NCBI RefSeq assembly: GCF_021044685.1 | Contig: NZ_CP088014.1 | Span: 1,116,001 to 1,180,000, forward strand | Length of the DNA stretch: 64,000 nucleotides | Direction of reading: 5' to 3' | DNA from: Bradyrhizobium daqingense | GTDB taxonomy: Bacteria > Pseudomonadota > Alphaproteobacteria > Rhizobiales > Xanthobacteraceae | In this document: in pieces, positions 11,938 to 20,313 of the stretch | Layout of the letters: each line of letters opens with the position of its first letter | Numbering within the stretch: position 1 is the first letter of the stretch | The notes under the pieces: model-generated | The model's database searches: none | The model's input: the letters and a program-made list of their open reading frames with translations, nothing else | Told to the model about the DNA's origin: nothing | Made by a program: the position numbers and the translations under genes

Positions 11938-12056
11938 ACCCTCATGGTGAGGAGCGCGCCCTTGCGCGCGTCTCGAACCATGGAAGGCCCCCGCTGCTGC
12001 AGCTCGGCCTTGATCCTTCGAGACGCCACGCAAATGCGCGGCCCTCAGGATGAGGG
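11938..12056. repeat. Intergenic palindromic repeat, family A (copy 3)
   Basis: Begins ACCCTCATGGTGAGGAG and ends CCCTCAGGATGAGGG, with inner arms CGTCTCGAACCATGG and CCTTCGAGACG. It occupies the first part of the 590-bp gap between the DUF1223 gene and the DUF2794 gene. Confidence 0.85.
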
Positions 12057-12112
12057 GAGAGAGTCGTCACGCGGATGAGACGGACGGCGCGTCGGCAGAA
12101 ACATTCCGGCAC

Positions 12113-12238
12113 AAACAAAAAAGGACCAACTTGCGTTGGCCCTCCTTGCCGTGCGTACAGACCCGATCCTGTTCGACCCCGGGGGGCTGGGGGCTGAGGA
12201 ATCCGGAACCGAAAGGACCGGGTCAACGCACGTGAGTC
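12113..12238 (-). ncRNA. Candidate structured small RNA with intrinsic terminator
   Basis: On the minus strand, 12232-12215 pairs with 12169-12150. The outer stem is ACGCACG/CGTGCGT (7 bp). The inner stem pairs GACCCGGTCC with GGATCGGGTC; its one non-Watson-Crick pair is a G-U wobble only if the minus strand is the RNA (A-C on the plus strand). The apical loop is strikingly C-rich (CCCCCAGCCCCCC). Just downstream is a second hairpin (12121-12147; stems AAGGA/TCCTT and CCAAC/GTTGG) followed by TTTTTTGTTTG on the minus strand, a canonical intrinsic terminator. A possible -10 (GATAAG) lies at about 12237-12242. No coding gene on that strand explains the terminator. Confidence 0.5.
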
Positions 12239-12497
12239 TTATCGCAACGCAGGGCGGCGGGCGCTTGGCGGAAAAGCGGCGACACTATGATTCGTTCTAA
12301 CGATCCCGTGACGGTTCGTCGCGACAGAGTTCCACTCCTGCGTGTGCCCGGATTCGCAGCCGATTCGATAGGTTGAATAAGGAGCCCCTTGCGGCCCGTA
12401 ACGGTTGGCGCAATCATGCAATTGTCATGATCCCCCAGGGTTCCGGGACGGTTTCTTGGGACGCGGGTCATTGTGGTGCGATGAGGAGGCGCTTCCC

Positions 12498-12869
12498 ATG
12501 AGCCTGATGTCGGAGGATGCCGATCCGAGCGAGCAGCGCGCGGCGGCTCGCCCCGCCGCTGCGACGGCGCAGCCGAACCGGGTGACGTTCAACCGGCTCG
12601 AGCTGCATCGTATTCTCAATCTCTACGGCCGCATGGTCGCGGACGGCGAGTGGCGCGACTACGCCATCGACTTCCTGAAGGACCGCGCCGTGTTCTCGGT
12701 CTATCGCCGCGCCTCCGAGGTGCCGATCTATCGCATCGAGAAGGACCCGCGGCTTGCGCGCAAGCAGGGCATGTACAGCGTGATCTCGGCGACGGGTCTG
12801 ATCCTGCGCCGCGGCCATGAGCTCGAGCGCGTGCTGCTGGTGATCGACCGGAAGCTGGCGGTGGTGTGA
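12498..12869 (+). CDS. DUF2794 domain-containing protein
   Basis: Small soluble protein of 123 residues, conserved in alphaproteobacteria and of unknown function. After a disordered Ala/Pro-rich N-terminus it has the DUF2794 core VTFNRLELHRILNLYGRMV, the YAIDFLKDRAVFSVYRRASE block and PIYRIEKDPRLARKQG. Its compact basic beta/alpha core gives no enzyme motif. ATG 12498 (or 12507) follows GAGGAGGC and is preferred over the ATG at 12405, which adds a non-conserved extension. Confidence 0.8.
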   Translation: MSLMSEDADPSEQRAAARPAAATAQPNRVTFNRLELHRILNLYGRMVADGEWRDYAIDFLKDRAVFSVYRRASEVPIYRIEKDPRLARKQGMYSVISATGLILRRGHELERVLLVIDRKLAVV

Positions 12870-12879
12870 CGACTGTCTT

Positions 12880-12957
12880 GGAGCCCGGATGAGCGAAGCG
12901 ACACCGGGAATCGTCTAGCACCGTTCCCGGGTATCGCTTCGCTCAGCCGGGCTACGA
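12880..12957. repeat. Intergenic palindromic repeat, family E (copy 1)
   Basis: GGAGCCCGGATGAGCGAAGCG ... CGCTTCGCTCAGCCGGGCTAC is a 78-bp inverted repeat between two convergent genes. A related copy is at 32861-32940. Confidence 0.85.
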
Positions 12958-12970
12958 GAATTGCGGCGCC

Positions 12971-13501
12971 CTACTTCGCCGGCACCGTGGTCGCGCCCTC
13001 GCCGAGCTCGCGCTGCATCATCACCGTGTCGAGCCAGCGGCCGAATTTCAGGCCGACATTGGGATGCGTGCCGATCATCTTGAAGCCGCCCTTGGTGTGG
13101 ACGCCGATGGAGCCGGCATTGGCGGAATCACCGATCACAGCGATCATCTGGCGGAAGCCGCGCGCCTCACATTCGACGATCAGCCGCTCCAAGAGCAGCG
13201 AGCCGACACCGCGGCGGTGGAAGGAGGGATCGAGATAGATCGAGTTCTCCACCGTGAAGCGATAGGCCGGCCTCGGCCGGTAGGCGCCGGCATAGGCATA
13301 GCCGGCCACGCGGCCGTCGAGCATGGCGACGAAATAGGGATAGCCGCCGTCGATCAGCGCGCGATAGCGGCGGGTCATCTCGGCAAGATCAGGCGGCTCC
13401 AGCTCGAAGGTCGCCGTGCCCTCGCGGACGGCCTGCTGGTAGATGGCGGTGATGGCGGGAAGGTCGGCCTCGGTCGCGGGCCTGATTTCGGGTGCGGACA
13501 T
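12971..13501 (-). CDS. GNAT family N-acetyltransferase (phosphinothricin-acetyltransferase-like)
   Basis: Acetyl-CoA-dependent N-acetyltransferase of 176 residues. It shows IRPATEADLPAITAIYQQAV (strand 1/helix 1) and the acetyl-CoA loop HRRGVGSLLLERL, with YRPRPAYRFTVENSIY preceding it, a layout shared with the Pat/Bar and YncA enzymes. It ends with FKMIGTHPNVGLKFGRWLDT, also typical of that subgroup. These enzymes acetylate phosphinothricin, methionine sulfone or related amines; the actual substrate is not determinable. ATG 13501 begins MSAPEIRPA. Confidence 0.85.
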   Translation of the reverse strand: MSAPEIRPATEADLPAITAIYQQAVREGTATFELEPPDLAEMTRRYRALIDGGYPYFVAMLDGRVAGYAYAGAYRPRPAYRFTVENSIYLDPSFHRRGVGSLLLERLIVECEARGFRQMIAVIGDSANAGSIGVHTKGGFKMIGTHPNVGLKFGRWLDTVMMQRELGEGATTVPAK

Positions 13502-13550
13502 GGCGGGAAGATAGCAGTGGCGGCGCGATGAGCAACGCGGTTTCCGCATA

Positions 13551-13637
13551 CGTCCTGGCCGGGCTTGTCCCGGCCATCCACGTTCCTTGATCTGGATGCC
13601 AAGTTCGTGGATGCCCGGGACAAGCCCCGGCGTGACG
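13551..13637. repeat. Intergenic palindromic repeat, family D (copy 1)
   Basis: GTCCTGGCCGGGCTTGTCCC ... GTGGATGCCCGGGACAAGCC is an imperfect inverted repeat of about 87 bp. Other copies are at 41114-41199, 43650-43734 and 56999-57083. Confidence 0.85.
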
Positions 13638-13645
13638 GGAGTTAT

Positions 13646-13677
13646 GAAACAAAAACCCCGGCCTCTCGGCCGGGGTT
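13646..13677 (-). terminator. Intrinsic terminator of the Bax-inhibitor-1 gene
   Basis: On the minus strand AACCCCGGCC-GAGA-GGCCGGGGTT is followed by TTTGTTTC. A perfect 10-bp stem plus U-run lies 26 bp after the stop of the gene ending at 13703. Confidence 0.9.
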
Positions 13678-13702
13678 GACGTCGTTCACTCTGGTTTCGT
13701 GC

Positions 13703-14494
13703 TTACTCGCGCTGGCCGAGGAGCTGCAGGAGCAGCGTGAACAGGTTGATGAAGTTCAGGTACAGCGACAATGCGCCTGTGATGGCCGCACGCTCAGCGA
13801 TGTCGCCGCCGGACGAGGCGTAGCCGTAGATGTAGTCGTTCTTCAGCCGCTGGGTATCCCAGGCGGTGAGGCCCGAGAACACCAGCACGCCGACCACCGA
13901 CACGATGAACTGCAGCAGCGAGCTGGCCAGGAACAGGTTCACCAGGCTCGCGAGGACGATGCCGATCAGGCCCATGAACAGGAACGAGCCCATACCGGTC
14001 AGGTCACGCTTGGTGGTGTAGCCGTAGAGGCTGAGCGCACCGAAGGTCGCCGCGGTGATGAAGAACACCCGCACGATCGAGGTGTGTGTGAACACCAGGA
14101 AGATCGACGACAGCGAGATGCCCATCAATGCCGCGAACACCCAGAACAGGATCTGTGCGGTCGAGGGGGCGAGACGGTTGATGCCCGCCGAGATCACGAA
14201 CACCATCGCCAGCGGCGCCAGCATGAACAGCCACTTGAGGGGGCTCACGAACATCGCGTAGCCGAACGGCGTCAGGAACAACTTGCCGACGCGGACGGAT
14301 TCTGCCGTCGGAACGTCAGTCACGGCCGCCATGTAGACGCCGAGCGCAGCCAAGCCGGTGATGGCGAGGCCGATGCTCATGTAGTTGTAGATGCGCAGCA
14401 TATATGCGCGCAGGCCGGCATCGACCGTCGCGGCGTCAACGCGCCCGGCGGCCCTGCCGAAAGGAGAAGCGTAGTTACGGTCTAGGTCCGACAT
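13703..14494 (-). CDS. Bax inhibitor-1/YccA family membrane protein
   Basis: Polytopic inner-membrane protein of 263 residues with about seven hydrophobic segments, matching the TMBIM/BI-1 family (E. coli YccA, YbhL). Family features are the N-terminal soluble stretch with LRAYMLRIYNYMSIGLAITG, the SSIFLVFTHTSIVRVFF block and the TAWDTQRLKNDYIY motif containing the conserved Asp. Proposed roles are membrane protease (FtsH) modulation or pH-dependent calcium leak. It is monocistronic with its own terminator. Confidence 0.92.
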   Translation of the reverse strand: MSDLDRNYASPFGRAAGRVDAATVDAGLRAYMLRIYNYMSIGLAITGLAALGVYMAAVTDVPTAESVRVGKLFLTPFGYAMFVSPLKWLFMLAPLAMVFVISAGINRLAPSTAQILFWVFAALMGISLSSIFLVFTHTSIVRVFFITAATFGALSLYGYTTKRDLTGMGSFLFMGLIGIVLASLVNLFLASSLLQFIVSVVGVLVFSGLTAWDTQRLKNDYIYGYASSGGDIAERAAITGALSLYLNFINLFTLLLQLLGQRE

Positions 14495-14767
14495 GGTCGA
14501 ATTCCCGTTGGTTGGCCCGGTCCGGCACGAGGGTCGCCATGCCGCCGGTTCGTCAAATCTATCTCGGATGCCGATGCCAGCCGACTAAATTTTGGCTCAC
14601 AATCGGGGCTCCGAACCCACTCGATATGTGGGAAACTAACACATTCGCTGCAACCTTCCACGCGCGGCTGAATGTCGCCCTCGGCGGCGAATCCTGACGG
14701 GAAGCTGACGGGCAGTGGTGGTTAATCGCGAGAATCGTGCGATTCCGTGCCCACCCGCTACATTTTG

Positions 14768-17338
14768 TCACAAATTCCGCAACACCGTCGCGGGCTTTTT
14801 GTTCAACGCCAGCAGCGTGCCGGCGAGCCCGAGCCCGACGGTGACGACAAGCGCGGCCGCGACCACGCCGGCCGCGCTGCCGGCCTGCCAGACGAAGCTC
14901 AGCGTCATCAGCCGCGTCACGATCATCCAGGCCGCCACGCTGCCGGCGATCACGCCGAACAATGCGGTGGCGAGTCCGATCAGGAGGTATTCGAGCGCAT
15001 AGGCGCCAAGCAGCCGCAGCCGCGTCGCGCCCAGCGTCTTCAGGATCACGGCGTCATAGACCCGGTGGCGATGACCGGCGGCGAGCGCCCCGCCCAGCAC
15101 CAGGATCGCCGAGATCAGGGTCACGGCGCTGGCGCCGCGGATCGCGAGCGCCAGATTGGTCACGACAGAGCCGACCGTCTCCATCACCTCGCGCACGCGC
15201 ACGCTGGTCACCATGGGATAGGCGTCGGCGACCTGCTTGATGATGCTGCCGTCGCCCGCGGCATGGCCGCCCGCTTCGGTCAGCGTCGCGATATGGGTAT
15301 GCGGCGCGCCCTTGAATGCGTTCGGCGAGAACACCAGGACGAAATTGATGCCGAGCCCCTGCCAGTCGATGGTGCGGAGATTGCCGATTCGAGCCGGGAT
15401 GTCGCGGCCGAGCACGTTGACCACGATCTCGTCGCCGAGCTTGAGGCCGAGACCGTCGGCGATCTTCTTCTCCATCGAGACCAGCGGCGGGCCGGAATAG
15501 TCGGCGTTCCACCATTCGCCCTCGACCACCTTGGAGCCTTTCGGCAGCTCGCTGGTATAGGTTAGCCCGCGGTCGCTTTGCAGCACCCATTCGGAATCGG
15601 TGGAGGGCTTGAGCTCCTCGGCGCGCAACCCCCGCGCGCCGACAATGCGGCCGCGCAGCATCGGCACGTCCTCGATCTTGGCGCCGGGGGCGATCTGGCG
15701 CAGATAGCCGTCGAACTGCTCGGCCTGCGTGCTCGGGATGTCGATGAAGAAGAACGATGGCGCCTGATCGGGTAGGGCTGCAAGGAATTGCCGGCGCAGA
15801 TTGCCGTCGATCTGGGTGATGGTGACGAGCACGGCGAGCCCAAGCCCGAGCGACAACACGACCGAGGGCGTCAGCGCGCCGGGCCGGTGAATGTTGGCGA
15901 TCGCCAGCCGCAGCATTGGCAGCTGCGAGCGCGGCAGCCGCCGCGCGATCGCCATCAGCAGGGCGGCAATGCCGCGGAGCAGGGCGAACACGACGATCGA
16001 GGAGGCCACGAACACCGCGGCGATGCGCTTGTCGAACGAGAGCCCGACCACGACCGCGATGAGGAGGACGATCACGATGGCCATGAAGACGAGATAGCCC
16101 GCGCGCGGCCGGTGCCATTCGGAGCTGACGGTGTCGCGGAACAGCGCGGCCACCGGCACGTCATGGACGCGGCCGAGCGGCCACAGGCCGAAGGCGAGCG
16201 CGGTGAGCAGGCCGTAGACGAAGGAGAGCGCGAGCTCCTCGGCATGCACGGCCGGCACCACCGGGAGCGGCAGAAGCTTGCCAAAGAGGCCGACGATGGC
16301 GAAGGGCATGGCGGCGCCGAGCGCGAGGCCGATCGCCGAGCCGATGGCGGCGAGCAGGAGGACCTGCGCGAGATAGATGCCGAACACGTCGCGGCCGGTG
16401 GCGCCGACGGCCTTGAACGCCGCGATCACCTCGAGCTTGCGGTCGATATGGCTCTTCACGGCATTGGCGACACCGACGCCGCCGACCAGCAGCGCGGCGA
16501 GGCCGACCAGCGTCAGGAACTGGGTGAAGCGGTTGATGTTGCGCTCGAGCTGCGGCGAGGCGTTGGAGCGGCTGCGGACCTCCCAGCCGGCCTGCGGCGC
16601 GGCATTGCGCGCGTCCGCGATGAAGCTCTCGGTGGCGCGCTCTCTGTTGGCGCCGTCAGGCAGCTTGACCCGGTAGACCCAGCGCACCAGGCTGCCGGGC
16701 TGGATCAGATCGGTGGCGCGCAGGCCCGCCTCGCTGATCAGGAGGCGCGGTCCGAAGCCGATGCCGCCGGCGAGCTTGTCCGGTTCGGCTTCGACCGTCG
16801 AACGGATCTGGAAGGTCGCCGAGCCGATGCTGACGCGGTCGCCGATCTTCAGCGACAGCCGCGTCAGCAGCGTCGGATCGGCGGCGGCCCCGAAGGCGCC
16901 GTCGCGCTCCGCGAGCAGGTCGGACATCACCAGCTGCGGCGCAAGCTTCAATTGGCCGAGCATCGGATAGGTGTCGTCGACCGCCTTCATCTCGACCAGC
17001 GCCAGCTTGCCTTCGGCCGAGCGCGCCATGCCGCGCAAGGTCGCGGCGGTCGACACGGTGCCGCGCGAACGCAGGAAGGCGACCTCGTCGGGCTTGGCCT
17101 CGCGCTGGAACAGCACGAAGGAGACGTCGCCACCGAGCAGGGTGCGGCCTTCGCGCGCGAGGCCGTCGGAGAGGCTCGCCGACACCGAGCCGACGCCGGC
17201 GATCGCCATCACGCCGAGCGCGATGCAGGCGATGAAGACGTAGAAGCCGCGCAGGCCCCCGCGCAATTCGCGCAGCGCGTAGCGCAGCGACAGCGCGACG
17301 CCGTTGGGCTTTTCGAACGGTTCGGCTGACGTGCTCAT
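14768..17338 (-). CDS. ABC transporter permease, FtsX-like (YbbP type)
   Basis: 856-residue inner-membrane permease with two FtsX/MacB-type domains. The first transmembrane helix is at about residues 30-55 (FYVFIACIALGVMAIAGVG), followed by a large periplasmic domain, three helices (FLTLVGLAALLVGGVGVANA etc.), a central pair, a second periplasmic domain (SFFFIDIPSTQAEQFDGYLR) and three more helices at the C-terminus. It pairs with the ATPase encoded immediately upstream (4-bp overlap at 17335-17338). The tesA-ybbA-ybbP association is conserved in proteobacteria; substrate unknown, possibly lipoprotein or lipid related. Confidence 0.9.
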   Translation of the reverse strand: MSTSAEPFEKPNGVALSLRYALRELRGGLRGFYVFIACIALGVMAIAGVGSVSASLSDGLAREGRTLLGGDVSFVLFQREAKPDEVAFLRSRGTVSTAATLRGMARSAEGKLALVEMKAVDDTYPMLGQLKLAPQLVMSDLLAERDGAFGAAADPTLLTRLSLKIGDRVSIGSATFQIRSTVEAEPDKLAGGIGFGPRLLISEAGLRATDLIQPGSLVRWVYRVKLPDGANRERATESFIADARNAAPQAGWEVRSRSNASPQLERNINRFTQFLTLVGLAALLVGGVGVANAVKSHIDRKLEVIAAFKAVGATGRDVFGIYLAQVLLLAAIGSAIGLALGAAMPFAIVGLFGKLLPLPVVPAVHAEELALSFVYGLLTALAFGLWPLGRVHDVPVAALFRDTVSSEWHRPRAGYLVFMAIVIVLLIAVVVGLSFDKRIAAVFVASSIVVFALLRGIAALLMAIARRLPRSQLPMLRLAIANIHRPGALTPSVVLSLGLGLAVLVTITQIDGNLRRQFLAALPDQAPSFFFIDIPSTQAEQFDGYLRQIAPGAKIEDVPMLRGRIVGARGLRAEELKPSTDSEWVLQSDRGLTYTSELPKGSKVVEGEWWNADYSGPPLVSMEKKIADGLGLKLGDEIVVNVLGRDIPARIGNLRTIDWQGLGINFVLVFSPNAFKGAPHTHIATLTEAGGHAAGDGSIIKQVADAYPMVTSVRVREVMETVGSVVTNLALAIRGASAVTLISAILVLGGALAAGHRHRVYDAVILKTLGATRLRLLGAYALEYLLIGLATALFGVIAGSVAAWMIVTRLMTLSFVWQAGSAAGVVAAALVVTVGLGLAGTLLALNKKPATVLRNL

Positions 17339-18057
17339 GCGGGCGCGGACTGGGTGTCGATGCGCCCGGAGCGCAGGCGGATGACACGATCGCAGCGATG
17401 CGCCAGCGAGGAATCGTGCGTCACCAGCACCAAGGTCATGCCGCGCTCGGCATGCTTGCTGAACAGGAGGTCGACGATCTGCTTTCCCGTGGCCTCGTCA
17501 AGATTGCCGGTCGGCTCGTCGGCGACGAGGATGGCGGGATCGGGTGCCAGCGCGCGCGCGAGCGCGACGCGCTGCTGCTCGCCGCCGGACAGCTGCGTCG
17601 GGTAGTGATGCAGGCGATCGCCGAGCCCGACCGATTGCAGTTCCTGCGCCGCGCGCTTTGCGGCATCCGGATTGCCGGCGAGCTCGAGCGGCACGGCGAC
17701 GTTCTCCAGCGCCGTCATGGTCGGAATCAGATGGAAGGATTGGAAGACGATGCCGACCTGGCGACCGCGGAAGCGGGCCAGCGCGTCCTCGTCGAGAGCA
17801 TTGAAAGGCGTGCCGGAGACCACTACCTCTCCGCTATCAGGACGTTCCAATCCTGCCATCACCATCAGCAGCGTGGATTTGCCTGAGCCTGACGGGCCGA
17901 TCAGGCCGATCGTCTCGCTCCGGCCGACGCGCAGGCTGATGTCCTTGAGGATGTGAACGCGTGCCGCACCCGTGCCCAACGAGAGATTGACGTTGGAGAT
18001 GGCGATGGTGTCCGCGATGTCTGCGGCGAGCGAAGAGGTTTCGATGCGAGTGTCCAT
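17335..18057 (-). CDS. ABC transporter ATP-binding protein (YbbA type)
   Basis: ATPase partner of the FtsX-like permease; LolD/MacB-class by sequence. It has Walker [13 protein letters not shown]-loop [15 protein letters not shown], signature [15 protein letters not shown], Walker [13 protein letters not shown] and H-loop [16 protein letters not shown] 18057 ([10 protein letters not shown]) is preferred over the upstream TTG at 18075. The start lies head-to-head with the tesA reading frame on the other strand, so the two promoters must overlap. Confidence 0.92.
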   Translation of the reverse strand: MDTRIETSSLAADIADTIAISNVNLSLGTGAARVHILKDISLRVGRSETIGLIGPSGSGKSTLLMVMAGLERPDSGEVVVSGTPFNALDEDALARFRGRQVGIVFQSFHLIPTMTALENVAVPLELAGNPDAAKRAAQELQSVGLGDRLHHYPTQLSGGEQQRVALARALAPDPAILVADEPTGNLDEATGKQIVDLLFSKHAERGMTLVLVTHDSSLAHRCDRVIRLRSGRIDTQSAPA

Positions 18058-18112
18058 GGTCCGGTCATATGGCAACTCCGCTGGCGCGGTCGAGAGGCGT
18101 TACGGATTGTTC

Positions 18113-18748
18113 ATGCACATAGCCGTGTTGATGCTCGCTTTGATGACGCTTGCGCACCCCGCCTGGGCGGAGGCGGCGAAGCCGGTCAAGCTCGTCGTTC
18201 TCGGCGATTCCTTGAGTGCCGGCCTCGGCCTGCCGGCCCGTGAGGCATTCCCCCAAAAGCTTCAAAAAGCGTTGCAGGCCAAAGGCATAGCGGTCGACAT
18301 GATCAATGCCGGGGTGTCCGGCGACACCACCTCCGGCGGCCGCGACCGGCTCGACTGGTCCGTGCCGGAGGGAACCGAGGGCGTCATCGTCGAGCTCGGT
18401 GCCAATGACGCGCTGCGCGGCCTCGATCCCGATGTGGCGCGCGCCGCGCTCACCGACATCATCCAGCGGCTCAAGGCGCGCAAGATCGCGGTGATGCTGT
18501 GCGGCATGCTGGCGCCGCCGAATTACGGCGCCGAATACGCCGCGCGCTTCAATTCGATTTATCCGGATCTGGCGAAGACATTCGACGTGCCGCTTTATCC
18601 GTTCTTCCTGGAGGGCGTCGCCGCCGATGCCAAGCTCAACCAGGCTGACGGCATTCATCCGACCGCGGCCGGTGTCGACATCATCGTCAGCAACATCATG
18701 CCCACGGTGGAGGCATTCCTTGGCACGATCGCTGGGCAACGGCGTTGA
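18113..18748 (+). CDS. tesA: TesA-like arylesterase / lysophospholipase (SGNH hydrolase)
   Basis: Periplasmic SGNH-fold esterase; E. coli TesA has thioesterase, protease-I and lysophospholipase L1 activities. A signal peptide (VLMLALMTLAHPAWAEA) precedes the mature protein. Catalytic blocks are GDSLSAGLGLP (Ser nucleophile), NAGVSGDTTSGG (Gly), LGANDALRG (Asn) and DGIHPTAAG (Asp/His). ATG 18113 gives a normal signal peptide. ATG 18056 would add 19 residues and overlap the divergent ATPase start. It is divergent from the YbbA/YbbP-type exporter, as in many proteobacteria. Confidence 0.9.
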   Translation: MHIAVLMLALMTLAHPAWAEAAKPVKLVVLGDSLSAGLGLPAREAFPQKLQKALQAKGIAVDMINAGVSGDTTSGGRDRLDWSVPEGTEGVIVELGANDALRGLDPDVARAALTDIIQRLKARKIAVMLCGMLAPPNYGAEYAARFNSIYPDLAKTFDVPLYPFFLEGVAADAKLNQADGIHPTAAGVDIIVSNIMPTVEAFLGTIAGQRR

Positions 18749-18850
18749 AACGCAGGCAGCGTTCACCGGTATTCCCAGGGATTTTCCGGGGTGAGGGTGC
18801 CTAAGCTTCGCAGAGTCACACAACTGCGATAGGAATTAGGGTACCGGTGA

Positions 18851-18879
18851 TTCGTCGCCGGCTCTAATTTGGATATGAT
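18851..18879 (+). promoter_or_regulatory. Possible thpR promoter
   Basis: TTCGTC-N17-TATGAT: a good -10 (18874-18879) with a weak -35 (18851-18856), 42 bp upstream of the thpR ATG. This is motif matching only. Confidence 0.3.
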
Positions 18880-18920
18880 CCTGCTCAGGGGTCGTAGCCA
18901 AGCATCGGGAGTGCGAAACG

Positions 18921-19457
18921 ATGCCGCGTTTGTTCACGGGTCTGGAAATTCCGGCCGAGATCGGCCAGTCGCTTTCCAACTTGAGGGGTGGCCTTCCCGG
19001 CGCCCGCTGGATCGATCCCGAAAATTATCACGTCACCCTGCGCTTCATCGGCGACATCGACGGCGTCTCCGCCAACGAGATCGCCTCGATGCTGTTTCGC
19101 GTCGACCGCAAGCCGTTCGAGGTGAAGGTGCAGGGGCTCACGAGTTTCGGCGGCCGCAAGCCGCGCGCGGTCGTCGCCACGATCGCACCGAGCAAGCCGC
19201 TGATGGAATTGCAGGCCGAGCTCGAACGCATGATGCAGCGGATCGGCCTCGATCCCGAGGGGCGCAAGTTCATCCCGCACGTCACGCTGGCGCGGCTGCA
19301 CGATGCCACCGACCGCGACGTCGCCGACTATCTCTCGCTGCGCGGCTACTTCCCGAGCAAGGCGTTCATGGCGGAGCGGTTCGTGCTGTTCTCCTCGCGC
19401 GCATCGACGGGCGGCGGACCGTATGTGGTCGAGGACGCCTACGAGCTGTGTGAGTAA
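18921..19457 (+). CDS. thpR: RNA 2',3'-cyclic phosphodiesterase (2H family)
   Basis: 2H phosphoesterase/LigT-family enzyme that hydrolyses 2',3'-cyclic phosphate ends of RNA and has 2'-5' ligase activity in vitro. Both H-x-T/S-x motifs are present: HVTLRF (about residues 36-41) and HVTLARL (about 118-124). The 178-residue length is typical. The N-terminal MPRLFTGLEIP is diagnostic of the family. It is a monocistronic plus-strand gene converging with vapC. Confidence 0.92.
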   Translation: MPRLFTGLEIPAEIGQSLSNLRGGLPGARWIDPENYHVTLRFIGDIDGVSANEIASMLFRVDRKPFEVKVQGLTSFGGRKPRAVVATIAPSKPLMELQAELERMMQRIGLDPEGRKFIPHVTLARLHDATDRDVADYLSLRGYFPSKAFMAERFVLFSSRASTGGGPYVVEDAYELCE

Positions 19458-19461
19458 CGCG

Positions 19462-19866
19462 TCATCCCTGCGGCGTCGCGCCTGCCCGGCGGACGTCGGT
19501 CTTCGCGAAGTCTTCGCCTTTGAACAGCAGTGGTTCGTTGCTCGTGATCGCGAGCGCGTAGGAAAAGCAGTCACCGTGGTTGAGCGATGCGGCGTGGTGT
19601 CCTTTGCCGTAGCGTCGCCAGGCGCGTCGCGCTGCATCGGCTTGCACGGTATCGACCGCCACGACCTCGGCGCCGATCTTCACGAGCCAGAGGTCGAACT
19701 CACGCCCGCCTGCATCACCCAGCCGCGTCTCGATCACCATCGTTGCTTCAAGCACTGTTGCCGCAGAGATCAGGCGGATCGGATCGTCCGCGATCAGCCG
19801 CTCGATATCGGCTGCATCGTTTTCGTTGAGTGCGATGGCCACGATCGCCGATGTGTCGATCACCAT
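19462..19866 (-). CDS. vapC: VapC-like PIN-domain toxin ribonuclease
   Basis: Type II toxin; a Mg2+-dependent PIN-domain endoribonuclease of 134 residues. The acidic metal-binding residues are in place: Asp4 (MVIDTSAIVAI), Glu40 (ATVLEATMV), Asp99 (NHGDCFSYALA) and Asp119 (FKGEDFAKTDV). The ATG shares one base with the antitoxin TGA (TGATG), so the two are translationally coupled. It converges with thpR with a 4-bp gap. VapC relatives cut tRNAs or rRNA; the target here is unknown. Confidence 0.92.
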   Translation of the reverse strand: MVIDTSAIVAIALNENDAADIERLIADDPIRLISAATVLEATMVIETRLGDAGGREFDLWLVKIGAEVVAVDTVQADAARRAWRRYGKGHHAASLNHGDCFSYALAITSNEPLLFKGEDFAKTDVRRAGATPQG

Positions 19867-20120
19867 CAGCGCGGCAATCCGTGCTCGTCGTATCCGAGAA
19901 TTTCCTCGGGCGTGCGATCGTCCAAGACTCGCATCTCACTCCAGCGCCGCCTGATCTCCGCCATGTCTTCGAGCAGCGCGTCCTTGCGAGTTTGACCGCC
20001 GAGCCGGCGCAATCGCTCCTCGATGGCGCGCTTGGTGGCAGTCGTGATGTTCTCGCCGGTCAATCGCGCGAGACTTCGCGCCAATTGCTCCGTTTCGGGG
20101 TCCTTGATGCTCAGCGCCAT
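19866..20120 (-). CDS. vapB: VapB-like antitoxin (Rv0623/PSK family)
   Basis: Antitoxin of 84 residues. The N-terminus (ALSIKDPETEQLARSLARLTG) resembles the ribbon-helix-helix DNA-binding part of Rv0623/PSK-type antitoxins. The C-terminus (RVLDDRTPEEILGYDEHGLPR) is the usual toxin-binding tail. A perfect AAGGAG ribosome-binding site lies 7 bp before ATG 20120. The antitoxin is first in the operon, as expected for autoregulation. Confidence 0.9.
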   Translation of the reverse strand: MALSIKDPETEQLARSLARLTGENITTATKRAIEERLRRLGGQTRKDALLEDMAEIRRRWSEMRVLDDRTPEEILGYDEHGLPR

Positions 20121-20144
20121 ATCGAGGCTCCTTGGTTCCTTGCT

Positions 20145-20159
20145 AGGTATATTCTACCT
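20145..20159. promoter_or_regulatory. Candidate VapBC operator palindrome
   Basis: AGGTA-TATTC-TACCT lies 24-39 bp upstream of the vapB start. VapBC complexes normally repress their own promoter by binding such inverted repeats (established for the family). An AT-rich core TATATTC overlaps it and could be the -10 element. Confidence 0.5.
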
Positions 20160-20313
20160 GGCTGGATGACAAGATGGGAGCCGATGAAAAGGGCGACCGG
20201 GTCATTATGGTCGGGTTGGCCTGCAACGGATCTGTGAGTCGAAGAAACAGGCGCATGAGCCGTTGCGCCAATACGCAGTTGCAATTTCCCCCGGTCTCTG
20301 GCGGTAAAGGGCC

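Noticed and set aside
12223..12471. 82-codon minus-strand frame upstream of the candidate small RNA
   Set aside because: No recognisable protein and no ribosome-binding site; the structured RNA explains the terminator better.
15788..17329. 513-codon plus-strand open frame opposite the FtsX-type permease
   Set aside because: Charged low-complexity translation; the permease has clear membrane helices and signatures.
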